A DNA stretch of 59,599 nt. It comes from an uncultured Phycisphaerales bacterium (GTDB lineage: Bacteria > Planctomycetota > Phycisphaerae > WQYP01). The notes below the pieces were generated by a model. It did no database searches and had not been told where the DNA came from. It was given only the letters and a program-made list of their open reading frames with translations. The position numbers and the translations under genes are program-made. The stretch covers positions 1-59,599 of the forward strand of contig CAIPTQ010000316.1 in assembly GCA_903868035.1 (NCBI GenBank), read 5' to 3'. This document shows, in pieces, positions 9,449-20,387 of the stretch (its first letter is position 1; every line of letters starts with the position of its first letter).

Positions 9449-9793
9449 TTACGTCGCCGGCGTTCCCAGCGCCGCATCCAGCGCCGCCGCCAGTTCCTTC
9501 TTGGCCCGCGCGCCGACATACCGCTGGATCATCTGCCCGTTCTTGAACAGCAGCAGCGTCGGAATCTGCTGGATTTGGAACCGCATCGCCGTGTTCCGGT
9601 TCGAGTCCGTATCCACCTTCCCCACCTTCGCCCGCCCCTTGAACTCCTCGCCCAAGGCGTCGATCACCGGCGCCACCATCCGGCACGGCCCGCACCACAC
9701 GGCCCAGAAATCCACCAGCACCGGCACCGGGCTCTGCAACACCTCCGTGTCAAAATTGCCGTCGGTGAAGGCCATCACGTTTTCGCTCGCCAT
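9449..9793 (-). CDS. trxA: thioredoxin
   Basis: A 114-residue thioredoxin, the cytoplasmic disulfide reductant. The active site VDFWAVWCGPCRMVAP is intact, and the cis-Pro loop QQIPTLLLFKNG is present. The chosen ATG has CAGGAG six bases upstream. Full length for the family. It could supply electrons to the thioredoxin-type ArsC encoded about 1.3 kb away, though that is inference. A heptamer array directly follows its stop codon. Confidence 0.95.
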   Translation of the reverse strand: MASENVMAFTDGNFDTEVLQSPVPVLVDFWAVWCGPCRMVAPVIDALGEEFKGRAKVGKVDTDSNRNTAMRFQIQQIPTLLLFKNGQMIQRYVGARAKKELAAALDAALGTPAT

Positions 9794-9910
9794 GGCTGGC
9801 TCCTGTAAATTGCCCCCCATCGTCCGTTCCGGGGAAAGCGTTTGAAATACTAGGGAGCGATGCAAGACGTGTCAATCGGCAGGTCAAGTTCGCGCCCCCG
9901 TAGCGACATT

Positions 9911-10213
9911 TCACGCCGCTTCCACCGTGAGCTTGAGGCCAATCGCCTTGGTGACCGCCACCAACGTCGAAAGTCGCGGATTGCCGCGCTCTGAGAGCGC
10001 GCGATACAGGCTTTCGCGCGTGATGCCGGCGGCTTGGGCGACTTTCGCCACCCCGCCGCGCGCCTCGGCAATCCGCCGCAAGGCCAGCAGCAACACCCCG
10101 GGTTCCGCGGTGTCCTCCAGGGCGGCCTTGAGATACCCGACGGCAAATGCCTGGTTTTCTGAGAGTCTTTTGCGCATGAATTCGTCATGCGTAACACTGG
10201 TTTTGGGTTTCAT
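9911..10213 (-). CDS. HigA/antidote-like XRE antitoxin
   Basis: A 100-residue helix-turn-helix protein of the addiction-module antidote type. The N-terminal part carries YLKAALED; the C-terminal XRE domain reads VAKVAQAAGITRESLYRALSERGNPRLSTL. It overlaps the upstream toxin gene by four bases (ATGA), the usual toxin-first order of HigBA-like modules. It is expected to neutralise the toxin and repress the operon. Confidence 0.88.
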   Translation of the reverse strand: MKPKTSVTHDEFMRKRLSENQAFAVGYLKAALEDTAEPGVLLLALRRIAEARGGVAKVAQAAGITRESLYRALSERGNPRLSTLVAVTKAIGLKLTVEAA

Positions 10214-10539
10214 TTGTGAATACTCCGCAGCTTGTAGTCCTTGAGGTAGCCTATGGCCGTTGCGATATCCGCCGACTGCCGGCGCTTGTCTCCGCCGCAC
10301 AACAGCAACACCACTTCGCGGCCCATGACGGCGTGGTAAATGCGATACCCTGGCCCATGATCAATCCTCAATTCATAGACGCCGCCGCCCACTGGCTTCG
10401 CGTCGCCAAAGTTGCCCAGCACAATCCGTTCCAGCCGGGCCGCAATACGGTTTTGGGCCTCCGCATCCTTGAGGTTGTCAAACCATTCCTGAAACGGCAC
10501 CAACCCGAACGCCGTCTGGTAGTGAAGTATCGTCCACAT
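10210..10539 (-). CDS. HigB/RelE-superfamily toxin
   Basis: A 109-residue toxin of the addiction-module killer family related to HigB/RelE mRNA interferases. Recognisable features are FQEWFDNLKDAEAQNRI at the N-terminus, GVYELRIDHGPGYRIYHA in the core and LLLCGGDKRRQSADI at the C-terminus, all typical of the family. It precedes and overlaps the antitoxin gene. Residues needed for activity look intact. Confidence 0.9.
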   Translation of the reverse strand: MWTILHYQTAFGLVPFQEWFDNLKDAEAQNRIAARLERIVLGNFGDAKPVGGGVYELRIDHGPGYRIYHAVMGREVVLLLCGGDKRRQSADIATAIGYLKDYKLRSIHK

Positions 10540-10665
10540 CAGGATTGTACCTTATAAGTTACTCAATTTCAATTTGCGGGTGGATGACCACATGAAGGAT
10601 TCTCCTGAGCATGGCCCAAAAGAGTACGGCTGCGGTCAGAGTGCGTCAAATCGGCTGCCTGTCAA

Positions 10666-10694
10666 TTGACTTTCGTAGCCCCGCCCGCTATATT
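10666..10694 (+). promoter_or_regulatory. arsR promoter
   Basis: TTGACT, a 17-bp spacer and TATATT: a near-consensus sigma70-type promoter. Transcription should begin about 10701-10703, only a few bases before the arsR ATG at 10708, so the transcript is probably leaderless or nearly so. Confidence 0.8.
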
Positions 10695-10709
10695 TGCCTA
10701 GACGAATAT
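10690..10709. promoter_or_regulatory. ArsR operator 1
   Basis: A 20-bp inverted repeat, ATATTTGCCTAGACGAATAT, fitting ATAT-N2-G-N6-C-N2-ATAT. It covers the -10 box and the first two bases of the arsR start codon. A second copy with the same core lies at 11101-11120. Confidence 0.8.
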
Positions 10710-11082
10710 GGTTGCCAAACTCAAACCACCTCCCCCTCCGGACGCCGACCTCCTGTTCCGCGCCTTTGCCGACCCCACGCGGTTGCGCATCCTCCACCTG
10801 CTCACCCCCGGCGAGCTGTGCGTATGCGATTTGGTTGCCGTCCTCCGCGTCCCGCAGCCCAAGGTTTCCCGGCACCTGGCCTATCTCCGCCGGGCGCGTT
10901 TGGTTCTGTCGCGGCGCGCCGGCCTGTGGACCCATTACCAACTCGCCCCCGCGAAAGACCCCCTCCACGCCAAGCTCCTCGACTGCCTCGCGTGCTGCCT
11001 AGGCCAGATTCCCGCACTTGCCGCCGACGCCCGCACCCTCCGCGCCCGCCGCCCCGACCGCGTGATGCCGTCCTGCTGTTGA
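10708..11082 (+). CDS. arsR: ArsR-family arsenite-responsive repressor
   Basis: A 124-residue winged-helix repressor of the ArsR/SmtB family. [23 protein letters not shown] contains the CxC pair used for As(III) sensing in classical ArsR, and [17 protein letters not shown] is the recognition helix. An additional CC pair lies at about residue 95 and the protein ends SCC. There is no ribosome binding site; the start codon overlaps the operator and the promoter lies just upstream. It is the first gene of the arsenic operon and probably represses itself and, through operator 2, arsC and the genes that follow. Confidence 0.93.
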   Translation: MVAKLKPPPPPDADLLFRAFADPTRLRILHLLTPGELCVCDLVAVLRVPQPKVSRHLAYLRRARLVLSRRAGLWTHYQLAPAKDPLHAKLLDCLACCLGQIPALAADARTLRARRPDRVMPSCC

Positions 11083-11120
11083 CCCTTTTTTTATGCCAAT
11101 ATATTCGCCTAGCCATATAT
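11079..11120 (+). promoter_or_regulatory. internal promoter with ArsR operator 2
   Basis: TTGACC overlaps the arsR stop codon and TATATT lies at 11100-11105 (15-bp spacer, shorter than ideal). The inverted repeat ATATTCGCCTAGCCATATAT at 11101-11120 again fits ATAT-N2-G-N6-C-N2-ATAT and shares GCCTAG with operator 1. Its last two bases are the first two of an ATG, exactly as at arsR. Confidence 0.65.
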
Positions 11121-11580
11121 GGAACTCACCATGCCCGACCCAAGACGCAAAATCCTCTTTCTCTGCACCGGCAATTCCTGCCGCAGCCAGATGGCCGAAG
11201 GCTGGGCGCGCCACCTGAAATCCAACACCATCGAAGTGTATTCCGCCGGCATCGAAACCCACGGCATGAACCCACGTGCCGTCCAGGTCATGGCCGAGGC
11301 GGGCGTCGATATCTCCGCCCAATCCTCCAAACACGTCGATACCCTCGCCCACATCCCCTTCGACTACGTACTCACCGTCTGCGGCCACGCCAACGAATCC
11401 TGCCCCATCTTCCCCGGCAACACCCGGGTACTCCACGTCGGCTTCGACGATCCCCCCGCCCTGGCCAAAACCGCCGCCACCGAAGAGGAAGCCCTCGCCC
11501 ACTACCGCCGCGTCCGCGACCAAATCCGCGCCTGGGTCATGACCCTCCCCCAGTCCCTCACACAAGGACCGCACGGATGA
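11119..11580 (+). CDS. arsC: arsenate reductase, thioredoxin-coupled type
   Basis: A 153-residue arsenate reductase with the low-molecular-weight phosphatase fold; it reduces As(V) to As(III) in the cytoplasm. The P-loop [17 protein letters not shown] holds the catalytic Cys, and [17 protein letters not shown] holds the two Cys that relay the disulfide to thioredoxin. Two starts are possible: ATG 11119, overlapping the operator, and ATG 11131. The first reproduces the arsR arrangement. It overlaps acr3 by four bases. Confidence 0.93.
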   Translation: MELTMPDPRRKILFLCTGNSCRSQMAEGWARHLKSNTIEVYSAGIETHGMNPRAVQVMAEAGVDISAQSSKHVDTLAHIPFDYVLTVCGHANESCPIFPGNTRVLHVGFDDPPALAKTAATEEEALAHYRRVRDQIRAWVMTLPQSLTQGPHG

Positions 11581-12689
11581 GCGCAGGCCTGACCAAAAAA
11601 CTCTCCTTCCTCGACCGCTACCTCACCCTCTGGATCTTCGCGGCCATGGGGCTGGGCGTCGCCCTGGGCTACTTCGTACCCGCCGTCGAATCCTTCATCA
11701 ACCGCTGCAACTCCGGCACCACCAACATCCCCATCGCCCTGGGCCTGATCCTCATGATGTACCCGCCCTTGGCCAAGGTCCGCTACGAGGAACTCGGCAA
11801 GGTTTTCCGCAACACCCGCATCCTGGGCCTCTCGCTGCTGCAAAATTGGATCATCGGACCCATCCTGATGTTCGCCCTGGCCACACTTTTCTTCGGCACC
11901 GGCCTCTTCGGCAGCGACCCGCGCTTCCAGCAATACATGGTCGGCCTGATCATGATCGGCCTGGCCCGCTGCATCGCCATGGTCATCGTCTGGAACCAGC
12001 TCGCCAAGGGCGACACCGAATACTGTGCCGGCCTCGTCGCCTTCAATAGCATCTTCCAGGTCCTCTTCTACTCGCTCTACGCCTGGCTGTTCATCAAGGT
12101 CATCCCGCCGCTGCTGGGCATCTCGATGGGCGACGTGGACCTTTCCAAAATTACCATGGCCGCCATCGCCCAGTCCGTCTTTATCTACCTGGGCATCCCC
12201 TTTCTCGCGGGCATGGCGACGCGCTTCGTTCTGCTGAAGGCCCGCGGCCGCGACTGGTACGAAAAAGCCTTCATCCCCAAAATTTCCCCCATCACCCTCA
12301 TCGCCCTGCTCTTCACCATCCTCGTCATGTTCAGCCTCAAGGGCCAAATGGTTGTGCAACTGCCGCTGGACGTTCTCCGCATCGCCCTGCCGCTGCTGAT
12401 CTACTTCGCCATCATGTTTCTCGTCAGCTTCTGGATGGGCAAAAAGGCCGGAGCCGACTACTCGCAAACCGCCACCATCGCGTTCACCGCGGCCGGCAAC
12501 AACTTTGAGCTGGCCATCGCCGTGGCCGTGGCCGTCTTCGGCATCAACTCCGGCGCCGCCTTCGCCGCGGTCATCGGGCCGCTGGTGGAAGTGCCGGCGC
12601 TGATCGGCCTGGTCAACGTCTCATTCTATTTCCAGCGCAAGTATTTTGCCGCCTCCAACAAGGAGATTGCTTATGAGCCGCAACACTGA
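11577..12689 (+). CDS. acr3: ACR3-family arsenite efflux permease
   Basis: A 370-residue inner-membrane arsenite exporter of the ACR3 family with about ten hydrophobic segments. [19 protein letters not shown] opens the protein, and [20 protein letters not shown] contains the conserved Cys and Trp-Asn motif required for As(III) transport in this family. The start overlaps the arsC stop (ATGA), indicating translational coupling. It exports the product of ArsC. Confidence 0.95.
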   Translation: MSAGLTKKLSFLDRYLTLWIFAAMGLGVALGYFVPAVESFINRCNSGTTNIPIALGLILMMYPPLAKVRYEELGKVFRNTRILGLSLLQNWIIGPILMFALATLFFGTGLFGSDPRFQQYMVGLIMIGLARCIAMVIVWNQLAKGDTEYCAGLVAFNSIFQVLFYSLYAWLFIKVIPPLLGISMGDVDLSKITMAAIAQSVFIYLGIPFLAGMATRFVLLKARGRDWYEKAFIPKISPITLIALLFTILVMFSLKGQMVVQLPLDVLRIALPLLIYFAIMFLVSFWMGKKAGADYSQTATIAFTAAGNNFELAIAVAVAVFGINSGAAFAAVIGPLVEVPALIGLVNVSFYFQRKYFAASNKEIAYEPQH

Positions 12690-13128
12690 TTATGCCCTCG
12701 ACCTCTTCTCCCAAAATTACAACTGCGCCCAATCCGTCCTGGCCGCCTGTGGCGAACCGCTGGGCCTGCCCCGCGAAACCGCGCTTCGCGTCGCCGGACC
12801 GTTCGGCGCCGGCATCGGACGCATGGGGGGCACCTGCGGGGCGGTCTCCGGCGCGTTCATGGCCATTGGCCTGAAGTACGCCCGCACCAGCCCCGACCAG
12901 GACGCCGCCAAAGACAAGGGCTACGCCCTGGCGCGTGAATTCGTCGCCCGTTTCACCGCCCGCCACAAGTCCACCGTCTGCCGCGAATTGCTCGGCTGCG
13001 ACCTCTCCACCCCCGCGGGCATGCAGCGCGCCAAGGACCAGAAGCTCTTCACTACCCTCTGCCCCAATCTCGTCCGCGATGCCGTCGAAATCGTTGACGA
13101 ACTTCTCGCCCACGCCGAGGAAGACTAA
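12673..13128 (+). CDS. C_GCAxxG_C_C family redox protein
   Basis: A 151-residue protein of the C_GCAxxG_C_C family. It has [14 protein letters not shown], then [22 protein letters not shown] (the GCxxG-type core), a third Cys near [12 protein letters not shown], and a final Cys in TTLCPNLV. The start follows AAGGAG and overlaps the end of acr3 by 17 bases. The family is poorly characterised and thought to act in redox or metal-related processes; its position suggests a role in arsenic handling, which is inference. Confidence 0.85.
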   Translation: MSRNTDYALDLFSQNYNCAQSVLAACGEPLGLPRETALRVAGPFGAGIGRMGGTCGAVSGAFMAIGLKYARTSPDQDAAKDKGYALAREFVARFTARHKSTVCRELLGCDLSTPAGMQRAKDQKLFTTLCPNLVRDAVEIVDELLAHAEED

Positions 13129-13155
13129 CCACTGACCACTATAAAGGAGTCCCTC

Positions 13156-13542
13156 ATGTCGAATCTGCAAACCGGTTGTGCCTGCACCCCCGCTGCCGGC
13201 GGCGAAAAGCTCATCTTCGCCTGCTCCGGCGCCGCCGACGTCGGCGAAATCTCCGACCGCGCCGCACGCCTCCTCACGAAACGCGGCGAAGGCAAAATGT
13301 TCTGCCTCGTCGGCGTTGGCGGACACGTCCCCAATATCGTCGATCGCACGCGTGCCGCGGCCAAAACCGTCGCCATCGACGGCTGCGAACTCGACTGTGC
13401 CCTCAAGTGCCTCCAGGGTGCCGGCATCACCCCCACCGCCCACTTCCGCGTCACCGATCTGGGCCTGCCCAAGGGCAAATCCCCGGCCCACGACCAGAAC
13501 GTCGTCATCGTCGCCGAAAAAGCCTCCCTGCTTCTGGCCTGA
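13156..13542 (+). CDS. DGC-domain putative zinc-binding protein
   Basis: A 128-residue protein with an N-terminal CxC ([10 protein letters not shown]), [19 protein letters not shown], and a [12 protein letters not shown] segment, the defining pattern of DGC-domain proteins (conserved Asp-Gly-Cys and further Cys, proposed to bind zinc). A ribosome binding site AAGGAG precedes it. It belongs to the arsenic operon between the C_GCAxxG_C_C gene and arsM. The molecular role is unknown; the Cys content is compatible with thiol-metalloid chemistry. Confidence 0.82.
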   Translation: MSNLQTGCACTPAAGGEKLIFACSGAADVGEISDRAARLLTKRGEGKMFCLVGVGGHVPNIVDRTRAAAKTVAIDGCELDCALKCLQGAGITPTAHFRVTDLGLPKGKSPAHDQNVVIVAEKASLLLA

Positions 13543-13573
13543 TTCTTCTGTTTTACCCGAAAGGATACCCTCC

Positions 13574-14506
<933 letters not shown>

Positions 14507-14550
14507 GGCAATGTTCCAACGTCGGCAGCGTTAATCACGCAGACTTCATT

Positions 14551-14587
14551 CGCAGGGGCTTGCTTTTCACGAAGCTTGCCCCCTGCG
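14551..14587 (+). terminator. possible terminator hairpin after arsM
   Basis: CGCAGGGGC pairs with GCCCCCTGCG across a loop of about 18 bases, which can itself partly pair (CTTGC / GAAGC region). There is no strong T-tract, so it may be a Rho-independent terminator only in a weak sense, or an mRNA end stabiliser. Confidence 0.4.
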
Positions 14588-14617
14588 CCTCCCGCGTACG
14601 CAAGTGAAAGGACAATC

Positions 14618-15739
14618 ATGCGCAAAAATCTGCCGGGACTGTATGGACTCGTTATCTTGGCGCTCGCCGCCATCTTCCTCGGCGGATGCGCTGCGCAGGG
14701 CGGCGCGCAGAGTGCGGCCCAACCCCAGGCCTTCACCGACTGGCCCGCCGGACAATCACCCGCCGAGGTCGGCAAAAAAGCGGCCCTCAGCATGCTGCCC
14801 CGCTGGTTCGCCTCCCGGCCCGGGGCGCATTATTCCGAAGACTCGACCTGGATGTCCGCCCTGAAATTCGCCGCCCTGACCAAGGATGAGGAACTCAAGG
14901 CCTCCCTGATCAAAAAGTTCGACGCCACCCTGCTGACTCCCGAGGGTCAACAAGCCGCTTTCTCCAACATGCAGCGGCACGTGGACCACAACATCTATGG
15001 CATCGTGCCCCTCGAACTCTACATGCAGACCAAGGACCAGCGCTACCTGGCCTTCGGCAAGTGGATCGCCGACCGCCAGTGGGAACGGCCCGACGCCAAC
15101 GGCCTCACCGACCAGACCCGCTTCTGGATCGACGACATGTACATGATCACCATCCTCCAGGTGCAGGCCTTCCGCGCCACCGGCAACAAGGTGTATCTGG
15201 ACCGTGCCGCCCTGGAGATGACGGCCTATCTCGACCGGCTCCAGCAGCCCAACGGCTTGTTCTTTCACGGGCTGACCGCGTCGTTCTTCTGGGGCCGGGG
15301 CGACGGCTGGATCGCCGCGGGCATGCCGGAACTGCTCGGCGAACTGCCCGCGGATCATCCGAAGCGGGCGCGGATCATGGACGGCTATTTGAAGATGATG
15401 GCGGCGCTGCTGAAATTCCAGGACACCGACGGCATGTGGCACCAGCTCATCGACCACCCGGAGGCCTACAAGGAGACCTCCTGCACCGCGATGTTCACCT
15501 ATGCCTTCATCACCGGCGTCAAGAAAGGCTGGCTGACGGACCCCGCCTACGCCCAGGCCGCGCGCAAGGGTTGGCTGGCCCTGCAAACCTACCTCGACGC
15601 CGACGGCATGCTGGACAAAGTCTGCGTGGGCACGGGCCAGAACAACAGCCTCCAATTCTACCTGAGCCGCCCGACCCAAAAGGGCAATACCCACGGCCAG
15701 GCCCCGCTGCTCTGGTGTGCCGTGGCGCTGCTGAAGTAG
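14618..15739 (+). CDS. GH105 unsaturated rhamnogalacturonyl hydrolase-like lipoprotein
   Basis: A 373-residue enzyme of the GH105 (YteR/YesR) family, which removes unsaturated galacturonic acid from rhamnogalacturonan oligosaccharides produced by lyases. The N-terminus MRKNLPGLYGLVILALAAIF followed by LGGC is a lipoprotein signal, so the enzyme is probably membrane-tethered. DQTRFWIDDMYMITILQ and FFWGRGDGWIAAGM are the conserved (alpha/alpha)6-barrel motifs; the first holds the candidate catalytic Asp. The second motif has Asp where many members have Asn (RGNGW). AAGGA precedes the start. Related glycosyl-hydrolase-88 members are the alternative. Confidence 0.85.
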   Translation: MRKNLPGLYGLVILALAAIFLGGCAAQGGAQSAAQPQAFTDWPAGQSPAEVGKKAALSMLPRWFASRPGAHYSEDSTWMSALKFAALTKDEELKASLIKKFDATLLTPEGQQAAFSNMQRHVDHNIYGIVPLELYMQTKDQRYLAFGKWIADRQWERPDANGLTDQTRFWIDDMYMITILQVQAFRATGNKVYLDRAALEMTAYLDRLQQPNGLFFHGLTASFFWGRGDGWIAAGMPELLGELPADHPKRARIMDGYLKMMAALLKFQDTDGMWHQLIDHPEAYKETSCTAMFTYAFITGVKKGWLTDPAYAQAARKGWLALQTYLDADGMLDKVCVGTGQNNSLQFYLSRPTQKGNTHGQAPLLWCAVALLK

Positions 15740-15872
15740 GTTCGCGTCCCCCGCCATGGTGGTGGCGCAGGGGATGGATTGAAAGGGTTTTGCGGGAGGA
15801 TGCCGCGGGCGGCGGAGTGCGGTATAATTCGTGGCTTTCGTACACGTGATGACCAGAACGGAAGCGCGATCC

Positions 15873-16727
15873 ATGCCAGTGATTCGAATTGAAGTGCGGG
15901 CGATGCAGGCGGGGGATGATCCGACGGGGGCGGGGGTGCTCTCGGAAATCCGGCAGTTGGGGATCGCCGAAGTGGCGGAGGTGCGGGCGGCGCGGGTGTT
16001 TTTGCTGCAAGGCGGGGAGGGCGTGCTGACGCCGGGGAACCTGGAGCGAATCGCGCGCGAGGTGCTGATTGATCCGGTGACGGAGACGTTTGCGGTGAGT
16101 GGTCAGTCGTCAGTGGCCAGTGGCCAGGCGGAGGGGAAGATCATCGAGGTGCATCTAAAGCCCGGCGTGATGGATCCCGTGGCGGCATCGTGCGAGATGG
16201 CGATTGCCGACCTGCTGGCGGAGGGGTCAGTAGTCAGTGGTCAGTCGTCAGTGGAAAGCAAAACGGCGGGCGCGGGCCAGCGAGTGGAAGTGTTGACGGG
16301 GAAGAAGTATGAACTGCTTGGGGAGGGCGGCGTGGCGGTGAGCGATGGGGCGTTGCGGGTGATCGCCAAGCGGCTGCTGGTCAATGAGTCGATTGAGACG
16401 GGGCATTTTGCGCCGTTCACACCGGCGGAGTTTCCGCGGGGGCACGCGTATCAGTTCGTGCTCACGCACGTGGCGATCCGGGAGTTGACCGACGAGCAGT
16501 TGCTGGAGCTTTCGCGCAAGGGGCATTTATTCCTGGACCTGCGCGAGATGCAGGCGATCCAGGCATATTTCAGGCAGCAGCAGCGCGAGCCGACGGATGT
16601 GGAGCTTGAGACGCTGGCCCAGACCTGGAGCGAGCACTGCGGGCACAAGACGCTCAAGGCGACGGTGGAATTCACCGAAATCGATCGCCGTGCCACCCCG
16701 CGCGAAGACCCACTTGGAACAATCTAA
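15873..16727 (+). CDS. purL: FGAM synthase PurL, N-terminal part, ending at an in-frame stop
   Basis: The first 284 codons of phosphoribosylformylglycinamidine synthase. The start MPVIRIEVRAM opens PurS-like sequence (KIIEVHLKPGVMDPVAAS is the second such stretch), and LAQTWSEHCGHKTLKATVEF is the conserved PurL N-terminal motif. The frame ends at TAA 16725-16727, which lies in a heptamer array; the same frame continues after it without another stop into the remainder of PurL. Two in-frame TCAGTGG arrays are translated as SGQSSVA and SVVSGQSSV. A TATAAT sits at 15823, 20 bases before an alternative ATG (15849). Either the gene is broken, the stop is read through, or the base is a sequencing error. 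Confidence 0.85.
   Translation: MPVIRIEVRAMQAGDDPTGAGVLSEIRQLGIAEVAEVRAARVFLLQGGEGVLTPGNLERIAREVLIDPVTETFAVSGQSSVASGQAEGKIIEVHLKPGVMDPVAASCEMAIADLLAEGSVVSGQSSVESKTAGAGQRVEVLTGKKYELLGEGGVAVSDGALRVIAKRLLVNESIETGHFAPFTPAEFPRGHAYQFVLTHVAIRELTDEQLLELSRKGHLFLDLREMQAIQAYFRQQQREPTDVELETLAQTWSEHCGHKTLKATVEFTEIDRRATPREDPLGTI
16095..16127. repeat. TCAGTGG heptamer array inside purL (1)
   Basis: 33 nt of GTCAGTG/GCCAGTG units, period 7, in frame with purL and read as VSGQSSVASGQ. It lies between two PurS-like segments, probably in a surface loop. Confidence 0.9.
16226..16254. repeat. TCAGTGG heptamer array inside purL (2)
   Basis: 29 nt of GTCAGTA/GTCAGTG/GTCAGTC units in frame with purL, read as SVVSGQSSV. 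Second copy of the same family within 130 bases. Confidence 0.9.
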
Positions 16728-16752
16728 AATCGAAAATCGAAAATCGAAAATT
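16721..16752. repeat. AAAATCG heptamer array carrying the purL stop
   Basis: 32 nt of AATCGAA units. The first unit reads AATCTAA rather than AATCGAA; this single G-to-T difference turns GAA (Glu) into TAA at 16725-16727. Translated past the stop, the array gives NRKSKIENS, matching the KIENRKS heptapeptide of the array at 17819. Confidence 0.92.
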
Positions 16753-16763
16753 CCCGCCCGCCG

Positions 16764-19055
<2,292 letters not shown>

Positions 19056-19094
19056 GGCTTGGCGGCGAGGCTTTTATTTCCATTTTTCATATCG

Positions 19095-19100
19095 TATAAT
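19095..19100 (+). promoter_or_regulatory. -10 box of the Phd/MazF-like operon
   Basis: A consensus TATAAT ends six bases before the antitoxin ATG at 19107, and there is no ribosome binding site, so the mRNA is probably leaderless. No good -35 box is seen. Confidence 0.5.
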
Positions 19101-19106
19101 GCCAAT

Positions 19107-19355
19107 ATGGTAACGATTGATCTGGACATTGACCGGCAATTTGACGAGCTATTCCGCAAAGTGGAAGCGGGAAAAGTTCTTCGCATCATGCGCGGCGAGC
19201 GGGAGGTGGCTATCGTCATGCCCTCGGCCCATGAATTGAATCACGCGGAGTTGGCGGAACTGGAGGCGTGGGAGAAGGCCGGATTGAAGGCTTGGGCTGA
19301 GATCTCGCCGGTCGATGAGTTTGCGGATTGGAAGAAACCAGATGGAACAAGGTGA
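19107..19355 (+). CDS. Phd/prevent-host-death-like antitoxin
   Basis: An 82-residue acidic protein starting MVTIDLDIDRQFDELFRKVEAGK. The pattern with VLRIMRGEREVAIVMPSA is typical of Phd/YefM-type antitoxins (regulation of toxin promoter and neutralisation of the toxin). It overlaps the toxin gene by 14 bases. The start is six bases downstream of a TATAAT. Confidence 0.75.
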   Translation: MVTIDLDIDRQFDELFRKVEAGKVLRIMRGEREVAIVMPSAHELNHAELAELEAWEKAGLKAWAEISPVDEFADWKKPDGTR

Positions 19356-19659
19356 GATTTGGTGGACGCGGCTGGAAGGTGACGCAGGAACAAGGCCGGC
19401 AGTCATACTTACGCGTTCATGGATCATCCCGCGGCTCACACATGTGACTGTCGCCCAACTGACGACTTCCGTTCGCAACATTCCGACCCATGTGAAATTG
19501 AGCCGCATGGATGGCGTAGACCACGATTCTGCGGTGAATCTGGACAATATTCAGACCATATCGAAAACGAGGTTGCTGGAGAAGATGGTCAGGTTACGTC
19601 ATGAACGGCTGGAAGAGATTTTTACCGCGATCCGGGTCGCGTTTGACATGCCGCGATGA
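19342..19659 (+). CDS. MazF/PemK-family toxin
   Basis: A 105-residue endoribonuclease-type toxin. MEQGEIWWTRLEGDAGTRPAVIL is the N-terminal MazF/PemK signature (GEIWW and RPAVIL), followed by VTVAQLTTSVRNIPTHVKL and NLDNIQTISKTRLLEKMV, which correspond to the conserved core and D-x-I-x-T/S-x-x-K-x-R-L motif of the family. It lies downstream of its antitoxin. Length is normal. Confidence 0.88.
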   Translation: MEQGEIWWTRLEGDAGTRPAVILTRSWIIPRLTHVTVAQLTTSVRNIPTHVKLSRMDGVDHDSAVNLDNIQTISKTRLLEKMVRLRHERLEEIFTAIRVAFDMPR

Positions 19660-19686
19660 ATGGGTAGCCACGTCGGAGTGCATGAT

Positions 19687-20367
19687 ATGAAACGCCCACG
19701 CCTCTGGACCATTTTTCGACTTACCTGGCTGGTGCTGGCGCTGGCCATCGGCGTGTTATGGTGGCGCAGCTATTCGAATGACGATTGGCTCATGTACACC
19801 ACCGCGGCGGGGACGGATTATTCGGCCCACGGCGTCGGAGGGCGGCTGGTGGCCGGGAGGTATGACCATTACTTCGCGGAGAGTTATCCGGGATTTTCAT
19901 TCGTGCCGGGTTTCACGCGGGGAAGTTCGCCGGTTTTGCGCTCGGGGATGTTGGCCATCACGCGCATGGATCACCGCCCCATACAGATACAATCCGGTCC
20001 ACTCTGGCAATGGCATGGCTTCACCTGGCAACACGAAGGCCCGGGATTCGTATATGACCGGAATCTAAACACTCCTCCCGGGTCAGCGCCTGCCGCGCCG
20101 CCCACCGCAATGCCTGCCGCGCCGGCGATGTTGGGCCATTGGCATTGGCTGGAAGTGGGCGTGCCATGGTGGTTTGTCGAAGCGATTTTTTGTCTGCCTA
20201 TGATGCTGTGGGTTTGGCGCCGGGAGCGTGCCCGACGCCGGACCAAGCCGGGAATGTGTCCGCAATGCGGCTATGATCTGCGGGCCTCGCCCGAGCGCTG
20301 CCCGGAATGCGGCCGGCCCAACACCGGTATTATGAGCGCGACCAAGCCTTCCGCACGCGCTTCGTAA
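19687..20367 (+). CDS. planctomycete-type membrane protein with C-terminal zinc ribbon (A)
   Basis: A 226-residue protein. FRLTWLVLALAIGVLWWRSYS forms an N-terminal membrane span. An extracytoplasmic domain of unknown fold follows, then a second span (WWFVEAIFCLPMMLWVW) and a cytoplasmic tail with CPQCGYDLRASPERCPECGR, a four-Cys zinc ribbon common in Planctomycetota. A related protein is encoded at 21305. The function is unknown; the topology suggests a sensor or adaptor with a cytoplasmic zinc knuckle. Confidence 0.78.
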   Translation: MKRPRLWTIFRLTWLVLALAIGVLWWRSYSNDDWLMYTTAAGTDYSAHGVGGRLVAGRYDHYFAESYPGFSFVPGFTRGSSPVLRSGMLAITRMDHRPIQIQSGPLWQWHGFTWQHEGPGFVYDRNLNTPPGSAPAAPPTAMPAAPAMLGHWHWLEVGVPWWFVEAIFCLPMMLWVWRRERARRRTKPGMCPQCGYDLRASPERCPECGRPNTGIMSATKPSARAS

Positions 20368-20387
20368 AATCCGGCATCCGCCTGCGT

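Noticed and set aside
10611..12689. Apparent 692-codon protein fused to the N-terminus of Acr3
   Set aside because: The extra 320 codons are out-of-frame readings of arsR and arsC; Acr3 starts at 11577 overlapping the arsC stop.
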